DNA from: Haliclona indistincta
Lineage: Eukaryota > Porifera > Demospongiae > Haplosclerida > Chalinidae
Assembly: GCA_964017065.1 (NCBI GenBank)
Contig: OZ024791.1
Span: forward strand, 3,543,410-3,607,409
Direction of reading: 5' to 3'
Length of the DNA: 64,000 nucleotides
Within the stretch, counting starts at the first letter, position 1. The number at the start of each line of letters is the position of its first letter. Shown piece by piece: positions 11,301 to 23,300 of this stretch. A program made the translations under genes and the position numbers. Under the pieces are notes generated by a model. That model did not search any database. It saw nothing but the letters and a program-made list of their open reading frames with translations, and was not told the DNA's origin.

Positions 11301-14300
11301 TCCTAGGTGGTGTGACTACTGTGTTCTGGCGTTTGTCCTTCGGTTGCCAGCTTGGGGGCGATGGATGCTAGTTGTGCCCTCGGAGTTTGATGTAGAGAGA
11401 ATACGCTGAACTTTGCCACCTTCCTAACATTTTTATGGTTGCATCAGAGATCCCATAGGCTGCTGCTGTTGTCGCAGCTCCGATTCTGAAGCTATGACCA
11501 TTGTATTTTCCAGGGTCTATGCCGCATTGACGGAGCGGTGACTTTAGAGCCTCAACGAAGAATGTCCTGGTCAATGGGATCCATCGCTGCGAGTGAACAG
11601 TGGTCCGGGTACTCTCGTACGCACAGTAGGTACGCCAGCATCGCCATTACGGGACAGAGCTGGTTTTTCGTGGAGCCCAGGTATATGTCGACGCCTTGTC
11701 TGAAGGGATCCGTCTTGCTCTGTTTTAATGTGATCTTCATGACGCACGGGTTAGCGGGATCATCTATGGCTACAACTTCCAGGCTGAGGTGGCATGCTGA
11801 ATCGTATGCTTGCTTGGATGTGCACGTGAACTCCCCACACCTGAGGAACCCAAAGAAGCCCAGAGTGCATGCTGCCCATAGCATTGCTACGTCCTGGTCG
11901 CTCGCCCTTGGGTCCCACAGCAGCTCGAGTTTGCGTAGGATATCTGGTGTGATGGGCAACCGTGGTTTTGCTGGTGAGGGACTCTGGTGTGCCTGCTGGC
12001 GTTTGAGACCCTTGAAGACGCAGTCCAATCTCGACAGGTCCGCATTCTTAAAAGGATCATTAAACCCGTGAGTAATCTGGGCGTGTTTGACTGCGGACAA
12101 GTAAGATTTGATCGATTGTTGTTTTACACCCTGTGACCCCAAATACGCAACAAATTGACAAAGTGTGTGAATAGACGCTGGAAAAGGAGTAGTGTTTGCT
12201 AATAAACAAAATGATAGATACTGGTTCTGAGCAGACCGATAGGTGTTTCTTGTTGACCGATGCTGTTGTCAATGAGTTTCGAAACATCTCTGTCCAGTGC
12301 GGTGAGGTCCAGTCGATGTTGTTGTCTGCTGCTAGCTCTAGAAGGCAGTGAGGGAATGGGGTGGGGTTGGGGTTGGGTTCGGCCTGGGAGAGAGAGAAAA
12401 ATTGTGATATTCTCCCCCGAGACAAGGCATCAGCCCTGACATTGTCTGCTCCTGGTATGTGTTGCGCTGAAATGCGGAACCGGTAGTGAGCTGCAAAAAA
12501 GAATAGGCAGCGCAATAAGTGCATCAGGTGTTTTTCCCGGCACCACCCTGAATTGACCGCTGAGACCACAGCTGAATTGTCGCAGTGACATCTAACTGCT
12601 TTTCCGGACCATTCCCTGCCCCATACTGCTGCAGCTAGGAGTATGGGAACCATCTCTTTGACAGCAATGTTGACGCCCTGCCACGAGTCTGGCCAAATGA
12701 ATTGTAGCCATTGGTGATCCCAGACTGCTGCGGCTCCAATCGATCCTGCCGCATCTGACTCCACACCGAGTGCTGGGGTTCCGCTGGGGGTAGGTAGCTA
12801 ATGCCGTTCCATTCCGTGATGAAAGCGTACCACCATTCGATGTCCGCGCGGGCAGAGTTGTTCAAATGAAAATGATGGTGCAGCCTTTTCACTGATGTGG
12901 ATCGGTCGATGAGGCGTCGGAGAAATGTACCGCCTGGTTTTACTACTGCTGCCGCGTGTTGGAGTTTTCCCACGAGAGAAAGCATGTCGCGCTTTGTGCA
13001 GGAGATTCTATTTCGCCATCGCTCCAGAGTATGGCGTAGCTCTAGCAGTTTTGGCCTTTGTAGGCGAAGCTGGAGCAATGTGGTGTCAATTTCAATGCCT
13101 AGAAATGTCAGTACGTTGGTGGGTTGCTGAATCTTATCTGGTGCGACTGGGACTCCTAAAACTTGGCAGGTATGCAATGCTCTCTGGAGTTGGGATTCGC
13201 CGACTTTTGTACTGGCTCGGTCTACAAACAGGAAGTCATCTAGGTAGTGCAGTCCGTGAGTTACCCCTTCCTGGTGCATTTCCCAGAGTAGTGCGTCCGC
13301 TACTGCTGAGAATACCTTCGGCGCAGATCGCAAGCCGAACGGTAATGCTGTATCAATGTAGGTAGTTCCCTGCCAGTGCATCCCTAGTAGTTGGCGGTCG
13401 TCTGGATGGACTGGCACTATCCGATAGGCGCTTTTTATGTCTAGCTTGGACAGTAGTGGGGCGTCACCCATCGATCGGCATAGGTGGATGGCTTGGTCTA
13501 TTGAGGCATATCTTAGTGAGCACTTCTCTGGATCGATGCCATCGTTTATGCTTTGTCCATGTGGAGAAGATAGGTCTAGAATCAGGTGCCAGTCATTTGG
13601 TTTTCCTCTTTTTGGAATGACGCCGAATGGGCTGGTCTGCACCTCCTGGCTTGTTTCGTTGTCGAGGGCGATGACTCTCCCAAGCTCGCACTCAGTATCC
13701 AGGTATTTGGTCACCACTTGGGGAAACTGTGATGCTGACTTCATATTCTTTTTGACTGGGCGGCAGCGATGGCTTATGTATTCGAAACCTATCCTAAATC
13801 CGCGTTGGATCCCTTCCAGAATATAGGTGACGAAGGTCCTATCTGGGTGTAGAGCCAGTAGACTCAACCAAGCCTCGTGCAACAGGGGGGAGGAATAATA
13901 TTGAGTAGCGCCCTGAGTGGCAGCTGAGTTCTTGATCTCGGGCGGCACGCGTCAAGGGCCAGCAGATCCTCCATGTATTTGTATTTTCTGCCGATAACAT
14001 TGCATAGCTCCCGTAGTTGGACGGCTGAGTCTGTGTGAGGAGGAAATGCTCACATCATGCTGTCGTCAAATAGTATGTGCTTGCACGTGCAGTAATTATA
14101 ATCGAAGACGTGCCATTAGCAGCAGGAAATAAATCATTGATGGCATAATAAACACATTCTGCAAATTCACCATTATAGCAGCGGGAAATGAATGGCACGT
14201 ATTCATAACTCAGAAACGGATAATTAAAATATTCGGCCTGGGGGACTGGGGCGTTATTTAGAATCATTTCCCAATCGTTCTGTGCAGTTCTGTATAGAAA

Positions 14301-17300
14301 ATCCGCGTTCTTCTCCTCGCTCTGAGATAGGGAATTACTTGCCCTACAACCGCCTTACCATGGGAAATAGATCAGTTCTTTAGTTGCTTGCTGAGGATGA
14401 AACATTTTTCACGTAGACCCAAGGATCCTTGCGTTTGCAGTGACGACCAATTTCGTCTGAAATCACGCTGGAATCACTGCTCCAATTCTCAAACACAAGA
14501 TTATAGACTACAAAGGTTAGATAACAATGTTACTGTAACTACCAGATGCAAGGAATCAACTCAAGCTGCTCAACAGAAGCAGAAGGTCAGTAGTCAGGCG
14601 TGGCCTGAACTCGACGATCTATCTTGAGCGTGTTCAGTTTGTGGTGGTTTCTTGCATCTAGTATCTACAGTAACATTGTTATCTAACCTTTGTAGTCTAT
14701 AATCTTGTGTTTGAGAATTGGAGCAGTGATTCCAGCGTGATTTCAGACGAAATTGGTCGTCACTGCAAACGCAAGGATCCTTGGGCCTACGTGAAAAATG
14801 TTTCATCCTCAGCAAGCAACTAAAGAACTGATCTATTTCCCATGGTAAGGCGGTTGTAGGGCAAGTAATTCCCTATCTCAGAGCGAGGAGGAGAACACGG
14901 ATTTTCTACACAGAACGATTGGGAAATGATTCTAAATAACGCCCCAGTCCCCCAGGCCGAATATTTTAATTATCCGTTTCTGAGTTATGAATACGTGCCA
15001 TTAACAGCGGAATAAACAATTTCAGCAACAAATGCATAATGAGTCAGCAGCAGTTAGTATCATGCAGATAATGACGCCGCTACTTGGAGTCGGCTATGAT
15101 ATATGAGACCCCTAGGCACCAATGGGACCCCTGTTACCATGATGTGGGGGTGGAGGAGGTCGGCGGAAGATGCTGTCCATTGGGGTGAGTGCACAGTCCT
15201 TGGCTTGGTGTTGCCCCTCCTGGCATGTGGCGCAGATGTGCCTATAGCTGCACACAGGCGCATAGGCGCATTTTCCTCTGTTCCAGGAATTGCAGATCGG
15301 ACGGGTCACGTTTGCTGGTGCTGGTAGGGGTCGACGATAGGCCACTTGGTTGTGATGTACGGGACAGACTGGTTGGTTATAGTTTATTATTGGGGCTAAA
15401 GCACATTCTTGCGCCAGTGATCCGACTCTGCGCAGAGGCGGCAATGGGTGTCGGTTCCTGTCCTTGAAGCTAGAATTGTTGCCGCGTGGATGGAACCATC
15501 TAGTGTGGCCCAGGGCAGGTCTGGTTTGGCAGCTGCGTGTTGTCGAAATAGCCGGTCATAGGCGCACCAGCCGTCGTCCTCATGTTTTCTGGCTTCTTGA
15601 ATAACTAGGCAGGCATAGCCGCATATTTGTCTGGCTTTGTCAGCATTGTCGGCTTGTAGTGCGATAAGTTTCAGCATACAGATGCACCATGTCAGCAATG
15701 ATGATACCTCCCGCAAGCGTGGTCTAGTGCTCCCCGGTGCCGCTGGGAGTCCTTCCAGCTTCGCCAGTAGCGATACATTGTCGGGCAGTAATTCTCTGAG
15801 GTCAACGAATTCGTTGGCTGCAACCTTTTGAACCACTTTGCCTGAGATGGGTGGGATTGCTGATGTCAAGATGAAGGGGCTGAGCTTTGGGGTTGTTGCA
15901 GCTGATAACAGGGACATTACCCCAGCTGATGTGATAGGCGCTGTTGCCAACGAAGAGGTTAGCGTTGTAGTTGATGGCGCCATACTGCCTAGGATCGGCA
16001 CGTGGGATAGGGCTAGCGACGTCGGAGGCACTCCTAGACCTGTGAACAAAAGTAGCGCAGTACAGATTAGTAGTACACTGGCGCGTGTAAAGAAGTAGTA
16101 TAATATAACACTTAGTGAGGCGCTGGCAGCGCATGCTAAATCAGATCGCGCCATGCTGAACCTGCCCCACATCTGGGTTATGCTCTGCATGACTTTAGCG
16201 TACATAAGACAGAGTAGGCTGTCAACCTAGCTCTAGGCTAACATGGCGTGCTCAGGGTAGTCTGTCTTGTAGTGCACGTGTATGTAGGTGGTATCACGTA
16301 CCTGATGCTGTAGTGGCAGCGGGTGCGGCTGACACTGCTGGAGTGGTGGAGGATGAGCTGCCTGCTCGTGACCTAGAAGCGAACTCCTCGCGGACGGCTG
16401 CTTGGATTATGGCTTTCAGGCTGTCCTCTGACAGGGTAATGGTCTTCGCCCCTGAGTCACTGGACGTTGAGGTAGAGGCAGTTGATCCCGCGGTAGACAT
16501 TGAACGACTAGATAGGCAGAAAGACTAGGCAGACAGAGCAGTTGCTGAAGCACAGGGAGATTCTGGTGCATGTGCTCGGAAAGTGAATCACGTGGTAGCC
16601 AGCCTGGCGTTCCGCCTTGGGGCGGAGACGCCGCGCCCCCCTTGCCTTCTTCATTAACTACGTTTAATTCGTACCTAATTAAACTACATTTAATGTTTAT
16701 AATTTTATTATTGGTTAAATTATGTCATTGAGGCAAGCCCCACATTGATGGTGATGTGCGTCCCACATCGCGGGGAATGTTTGTATGTATGTATGTATCT
16801 GGCCGCGTGGTGCGTTTGTCCTCCCTGTGTTCCCGAGAAGTCACGTGCGCGTACACATTGACTGCGCCTCATGATGTAATCCTCACGTGGCGCGATTCAA
16901 AACAAGACAGCGCATTGGAGATGCCTGGATCAACTTCTACAAGGTAAGAGCAGAGTCACCTGATCACAGAGCTCTACGACTGGAGCGACAACTGGAATAC
17001 AAGAGCAGAGGGCTTACTGTTGTGCATATGTAGAAAAATGGATTGTTCTTGAATTGTGCAGGACATAAATCAGCTCAGGCTCGCCCCCAGTATTTTATAA
17101 ATGTACTTATATCCCGTTGCTATGTGGTTGCTAAGGATATTGATGTGTTCTAAATAAGCTACATTTACCTCAATGCAATATCACAAGTGGAGGTGCTATA
17201 TTTAGAGTGCTTAACCCTTTAATTGCTGAATTATTTCGTCCAAATTTTGACCTACTCTAAACTGGTAGTTTGTCTTGCAATTTTATCCACTATCCCGTAC

Positions 17301-20300
17301 GCTAGCTGTTCCAAACTAGCACCCTCTTCTCCTGGCATATAAAATTTTATGACCAAGTGCTAAACTCCAAGTTGGCCACTCCCACTTCGGAACTGAAGCC
17401 ACTTAAGTGTTGCGGCCTCGTCATTTTTCAACTGATTTTGGTCTTCGCCTAGCCATGGTGAATGATAGAAAAACCTGGTGGTGTCCAGGTAAGCAAACAG
17501 GACAGTTTAGACCATAGTCAATGCAAAGTGTGCATTTCCGGGCATCCTGAAGCCACAAAAATGCAAAAAAAAAACCGCCTTGGCGCCTTTCGCTTCCGCT
17601 CTACGGGGTACAAACCTATGTCAATCTTCGGTCACAGTAATGTTTTAGTTGAATAAGCGCGAGAAACGAATTTCGTTTTTTTTAAGGAAAATTCCCATTC
17701 TACACTTAGGCTTAATTAGAGATTTCTGAGACACTATTTATGATGTCCAATGTGGGTGGTAGTATTTATGACGCCTAAAGGCGTCATTAGGGGTTAAAGG
17801 GTTAATGCTATATGTAATGGACTCAAACCAAACTTTAATTGTATCAAGAACACAACTGCCACACAAGCAGAAAGACTAGCTTAAATAACCTATCTTGCTT
17901 CTAGACTGTTCTTAACACCCTAGTCTAGCATAAAACACTACATACAGAAATAAACAGCACAGCATAAAACACTACATACAAAAAGGACAACACTCTATAC
18001 AACCAAGGAAACACTTACAACACAATAGCCAACACTCTATACATTAAAAGAAACATCAGTCCAGCCTAGCATCCTTCACACTATAATAAAGTAAAGTAAA
18101 AAAGTTTTAATAAAAAAAAACTAAAAAGTGTAGGGATGACGCTTGCAAAAGTAAAGGAACAAGATGGGATGATGCTTGCAAAAGTAAAGGAACAAGATGG
18201 GATGATGCTTTCAAAAGTAGAGGAACAAGATGGGATGATGGTTGCAAAAGTGAAGGAATAATGCTTGCAAATGTAAAAGTCCCAAGTATCCCTACATCAG
18301 CGGCTTGCTGCGACTACATGCAGCTGACAAATGTGGAATCCTCTTCTTACAACCGTCAATTACTTAATCGGACTTGCGTCCTCCAAAACACAGATACCTC
18401 TAATTATTTACAACTGTCAACTACTTCATCAGACTGCGTCCTCCAAACACAGATACCTATATAGTTATTTACAACCGTCAATTACTTCATCGGACTGCGT
18501 CCTCCAAAACACAGATACCTCTAGTTATTTACAACTGCCGGTCAACTACTTCATCGGACTGCGTCCTCCTAAACACATATACCTCTAGTTATTTACAACC
18601 GTCAATTACTTCATCGGACTGCGTCCTCCTTCAAGCCGCTGATGTAGGGATACTTGGGACTTTTACATTTGCAAGCATTATTCCTTCACTTTTGCAACCA
18701 TCATCCCATCTTGTTCCTCTACTTTTGAAAGCATCATCCCATCTTGTTCCTTTACTTTTGCAAGCATCATCCCATCTTGTTCCTTTACTTTTGCAAGCGT
18801 CATCCCTACACTTTTTAGTTTTTTTTTATTAAAACTTTTTTACTTTACTTGTTCCTGTTACTTTTTTGATCACTATCAGTTTGAATTTATTAGCTGTATT
18901 CTATGCTAGCTTTTATTTCATTTTTACAACTCTGTGAGCAGCAGTTACTAGTCTAGTAAATCAGAAGGTGCATAGCCTCTAGACAGAGAGTCAAGGAACA
19001 TGGAATGCTCAAGAATAATGAAAAGGTTTAAATTAGTTAGAGAGGTTGAGGGTATGAGTTGACAACTGAACATGATATTTCTTAGCACTGTAATGGATGA
19101 AGAAGAGACTAACACTAACAACTCAGTCAGTGGAACACTATGATGATCATGGCGGGCTGGAAGCGGCTAGATAGTCCATCATGTCCGTACTACTGACTAG
19201 TCCCAGGCTTGCATGTTGATGTCGATATCACGATCACAGAGGCTTCTAGCTTTTTACAATGACCAATGTCCAGTTGTCAACAGCACAGGGGTCCTATAGG
19301 TACAGCTTACGCCGCGTAGTGTAAGCCTAGATGCCGGGTCAGTGAGAAGGTTCGCCGGCGCCTGCCGTGCCGAGTCATAATGTCAGCATAGACAGATCAG
19401 TGTTACCCAGGGTATAGTATACTGCTTTAAACAAATGTTCATACCTCTAGGCTCTAGCTTGCGCGCTGAAGCGCCCAGAGCAGAGACAAAGCGAAGCTGT
19501 TCGAGAACCGAGCTCAGTTTCAAAACTGATGTGGGCGGAGTCAATGATCAGCAGCGACAAGAGGGTTAATTAATGAAGTCGCTCTAACAGTCCAAAACGG
19601 TCCAAAAACCATGTTTTTCAAGGATTACTCGCTTCTGGTAGTGTTTGAAGCCTATCTAAGAAGTAAGTGCACTACCCCAGATGTATACACATGCGATGGT
19701 GCAGATTTGGTAGTGATTCGTTCACTCAGGACAGCGCTAGGCTTACTGAAAGAAGAAGAAGAAGAATAAGAAGAAGAAGAAAGAAGATGAACAATTCGCG
19801 TGGGCGGCGATTTTTTAGAAACGTCTGCCAGCTTCGCCAAAGGTATTTCCATGCTCAGAACAATCGTCTGATCAATCCTAGATGTCTAGAATCTCGATAA
19901 ACGCTAAAACAGCGAAGATCTGCAACTTCTCTCTGAGAGTCGCCATCTTGATTTTCGTCGTCAAACAAGCAGTCCCGGCGACTTTCATAGACGTCCTACA
20001 AGCGCTTACACTTCAGAGTCACTTAGAGATAGTTAAAATGCAGTATAGATGTATAATAGTGGAGATATGTGCGAAAACTCATTTTCACACATGAGTAGCC
20101 GCCATCTTAATTCGAGGTCATCCCTACATATCATTGCCTATCGGCAATGATAATTTCAAGAGGATAATGCTATATTTCATTGCAGCAAAAGTGATCAAAT
20201 TGCATAAAATAATGATGATTATAATAGAAAGCAAAGAGTTTGTCAAATGGCTGCCATCAGCTCAATTCTTGCACGAAGGGGTAGTGCCTTGATAAATGTG

Positions 20301-23300
20301 AACTGAGCAAGAGCTAAAATTCATTTGCGGTAGAGCTGCAGCTGTTGTAGGTGTGCTTGGTACAACTTATGAAGCTGAAGTTGAATGTGAGCTTGGTACT
20401 AACTGCTGAAGAAGTTGAAGGTAAGCTCATGCGTGAAACTTACTTTGTTGTCATCAGTAGAATTTGTATTCACAGATAGCACACGACAAACAGCTTGCTG
20501 TTGAGTTGTTGTCACCTTCTCATATTGACGTAACCCACCCAGCGAAAGATGTCCGGTTCGCTGCTGGATAACTTTTTCAGGAACGCCGGCTTGAAATAGA
20601 TCACTTGCAGCTGTTGCTCTAAGACTATGATTGGTTTTATTACCACCAATACCCAAATCAGAACACATCTCTTTAACCATTTTCCCTAAACTGTTGCGAC
20701 CAACTGGGACTGATGTAAACCATGGTATTTGACTATTACTGGGAACAGCGGACAAAGGAGTAAGATAAAAATTGTCTTGCTCAATGGCATCAAGTGGAAG
20801 CTTACTCAAATACTTGTCTAAGACACGAACGTGACACTTTTCACCTGCTTCAGGAACAGCATAGACTGGGACGCGCTTGTTAGTAACACGGAGTTGTGCT
20901 AATCCTCCAGAGCGATTCTTAGAGGAGTTTTCTGTGTAAACAGAATGGTCAGGATTATAAAATCTTTTTACTTGAGAAAGCTTTAGCTGCCTGTGTTCTT
21001 CGCCACCACGGAGGGCAAAATTCTTGCCATTCAGGAAAAAAACAGCTCGAAGAAGAGCCTTTGGGTTTTCCAAGCCTATTATTTCATCATCACACAGTTT
21101 TTTTTCTGATCTACTTTTGTGAAGACTTCAGCGGATTTGCTTTGAGAACCTATCCCAGACGACCGCAAACGACGAAAGAGATTGTCAAGTGAAGCATGAA
21201 ATGAAGAGAAGCTGGGGTCCTCGGTGTCCAGAAAGTTTGGAGAAGCTGCATTTAACGTTCGAGAGTGATGTAGTAGACCAGTGAGTAGAGCATAAATGGT
21301 CTTGGGTGGGTAGGGAGAACCATCCTGTTTTCTTGTTTCAGCAACATAAGCACTAGCCTCGTACCCAGGCTCTCTGGCGGAGATTTAATTATGCGTGGGT
21401 GTTGAAATGCGGGGGTGGCGATTGAGAGCCTGGTATCTACTGATTCGCACATGCGCAGACGATTCATGGAATTCCATGAATCCGTATATTTTAGTTCACT
21501 ATCGTATTACTTTGCGTCACGTTTACGGGATGACTGATTCTGATCGTGCACTAAGGCTATGCTGTTGGCTATATAAATTTGCGGCGCGTTCCAGATAGTT
21601 TTTAGGCTGTTAAGAGAGCAGACAACTGGAGAGAGTTGCCCGCACGCAAACAAGTCTGTCAGGTATGACAAGTGGACGTACGAGGCTATACCTTAGTCTT
21701 GATAAACTGGAAGGCACCTCGAGGAGCTACACGGGTCATATGCTTTGTGCAAGCATTGTCCCACTTGATGCTCGTATGGTAGGCAAAGTCAGGCTTGTGG
21801 GAGACGCAGACGCTCGATCAAGGCAGTGAAGGCGTAGCCATGTTCTAAACAAAGACGTCATAAAGATATCTCGGTGGGCGTTAATACGTCATGACACGTG
21901 TTTCAGCTCATTAATTCAAAACGCTAGATACCAGGCTCTCAATCGCCACCCCCGCATTTCAACACCCACGCATAATTAAATATCCGCCAGAGAGCCTGGG
22001 TACGAGGCTAGGAAATTTATGGACGGGCTCCTGGCTTTGTCCCGTGTACCACTTTCCACTTATTCTGTGTTGTAGAGTACTCCTAGGAACCGTGCGTTAT
22101 GCTCAATCACATGGGTTAATATCCTCTTCGTCTGTACTGCGGTACAGACCGACGCATGCGCATACGGCACTTTATGTGGTCCAGAGTCCAGTCCATAGTC
22201 CAGAGTCCAGGTTTTGTAGCATCCCTGATTCAACTGACGCTGGCATGATACAATAAAGGCAGGTCGGCAAAGTTATGAACTTGGGGAAGGATGCAAGTTC
22301 TTGGGGAAGGATGCAAGTTCTTGGCTTTGTTAATCCATTCAATCAGGTCATCAATATCGATCCGAGGAATACCCCAGTATTCACTTCCTTGAAAAACGAC
22401 CACTCTGTGTGCAAAATTTTCTTAGTTCATCCAAGTCTTCACTACTTGATTTGGCCTAAGCACAGCTTCGTTTGTTTTACCAACTTTCTTGAAACTTTCC
22501 CTGAAACTATCGAAATCGCTCATACGCTCTTGTAATTCAGATGAAATTCAGATGTTTTCTTGGGATAGACAACCCTCTTTGTTTCCTAGATTCAATCCAT
22601 GTTTCAACAGTAGAGTTGGTGCATAGAAACATTTAACCTGGTTCCAGCATATTCTATAAGAATGAAAACCATGATGAACATGCATGTACATACTGCTTTG
22701 ATCAAAATTGATGTGGAAGTGAGATGACAAGTACCGTAATAAATCTATATAATTATACCAAGCAATAAAGGTAAATAATTATTAATCTAGGAAAATTTAT
22801 CAAGTTTATAGCCGAAACTGCACTGACAGCTGTAATGATGCTTGTATTCATGGTTCTTGTGTACACAAGAGTGTAGGAGCCAGCTGAATGATTATTATGA
22901 TTGCACAATAGGCATGTGACCAAGCAGTGGTTAGCCCAGGAGACCAAGCAGTGGTTAGCGCAGGAGACCAAGCACTAGCTTGAGTATCTCCACGCCATAT
23001 GGATCACGGAGAACACATATCTGTCTCGAGTCTTCGAAGAAAGGAAAGCTATATGATCACCATTCTTCATTTACCAGATAATTATAACCGCCCTACAGGT
23101 CTACACGTACAAACTTCATGATTCGTGATTCATGTTCTCGCAATGGTTCTCTTGTTCACTCGTGACTGCTCCAGCGATCATGAACATCGCGATTGTAGCC
23201 AATGTGATTGTAGCCATCGCGAACATCGCGATTGTAGTATGAATATCCAAGCTAGAAATATAGGTACTTGCAAAAATCATGAATATTATTTTTATTAGCT

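Larger units (their letters stand above)
11290..16700 (-). mobile_element. DIRS-type retrotransposon 1, decayed
   Basis: Read on the minus strand the order is gag-like ORF (two exons), reverse transcriptase, RNase H, then tyrosine recombinase, the order used by DIRS elements. There is no protease and no DDE integrase. No methyltransferase domain is seen between RNase H and recombinase, so it is closer to PAT-like forms than to DIRS1 itself. An 800-bp foldback element sits between gag and RT. The 5' side near 16653-16697 has an AACTACGTTTAATTCG-like motif that resembles 44952-44993 beside DIRS element 2. Exact termini and the inverted or split repeats could not be fixed. Several frameshifts make it inactive. 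Confidence 0.85.

Noticed and set aside
12925..13826. Plus-strand ORFs of 129-146 codons opposite the reverse transcriptase
   Set aside because: Shadow frames of the minus-strand RT, which has clear catalytic motifs.
14388..14815. Two similar 73-79 codon proteins on opposite strands
   Set aside because: They are the two arms of a foldback element read in mirror image.
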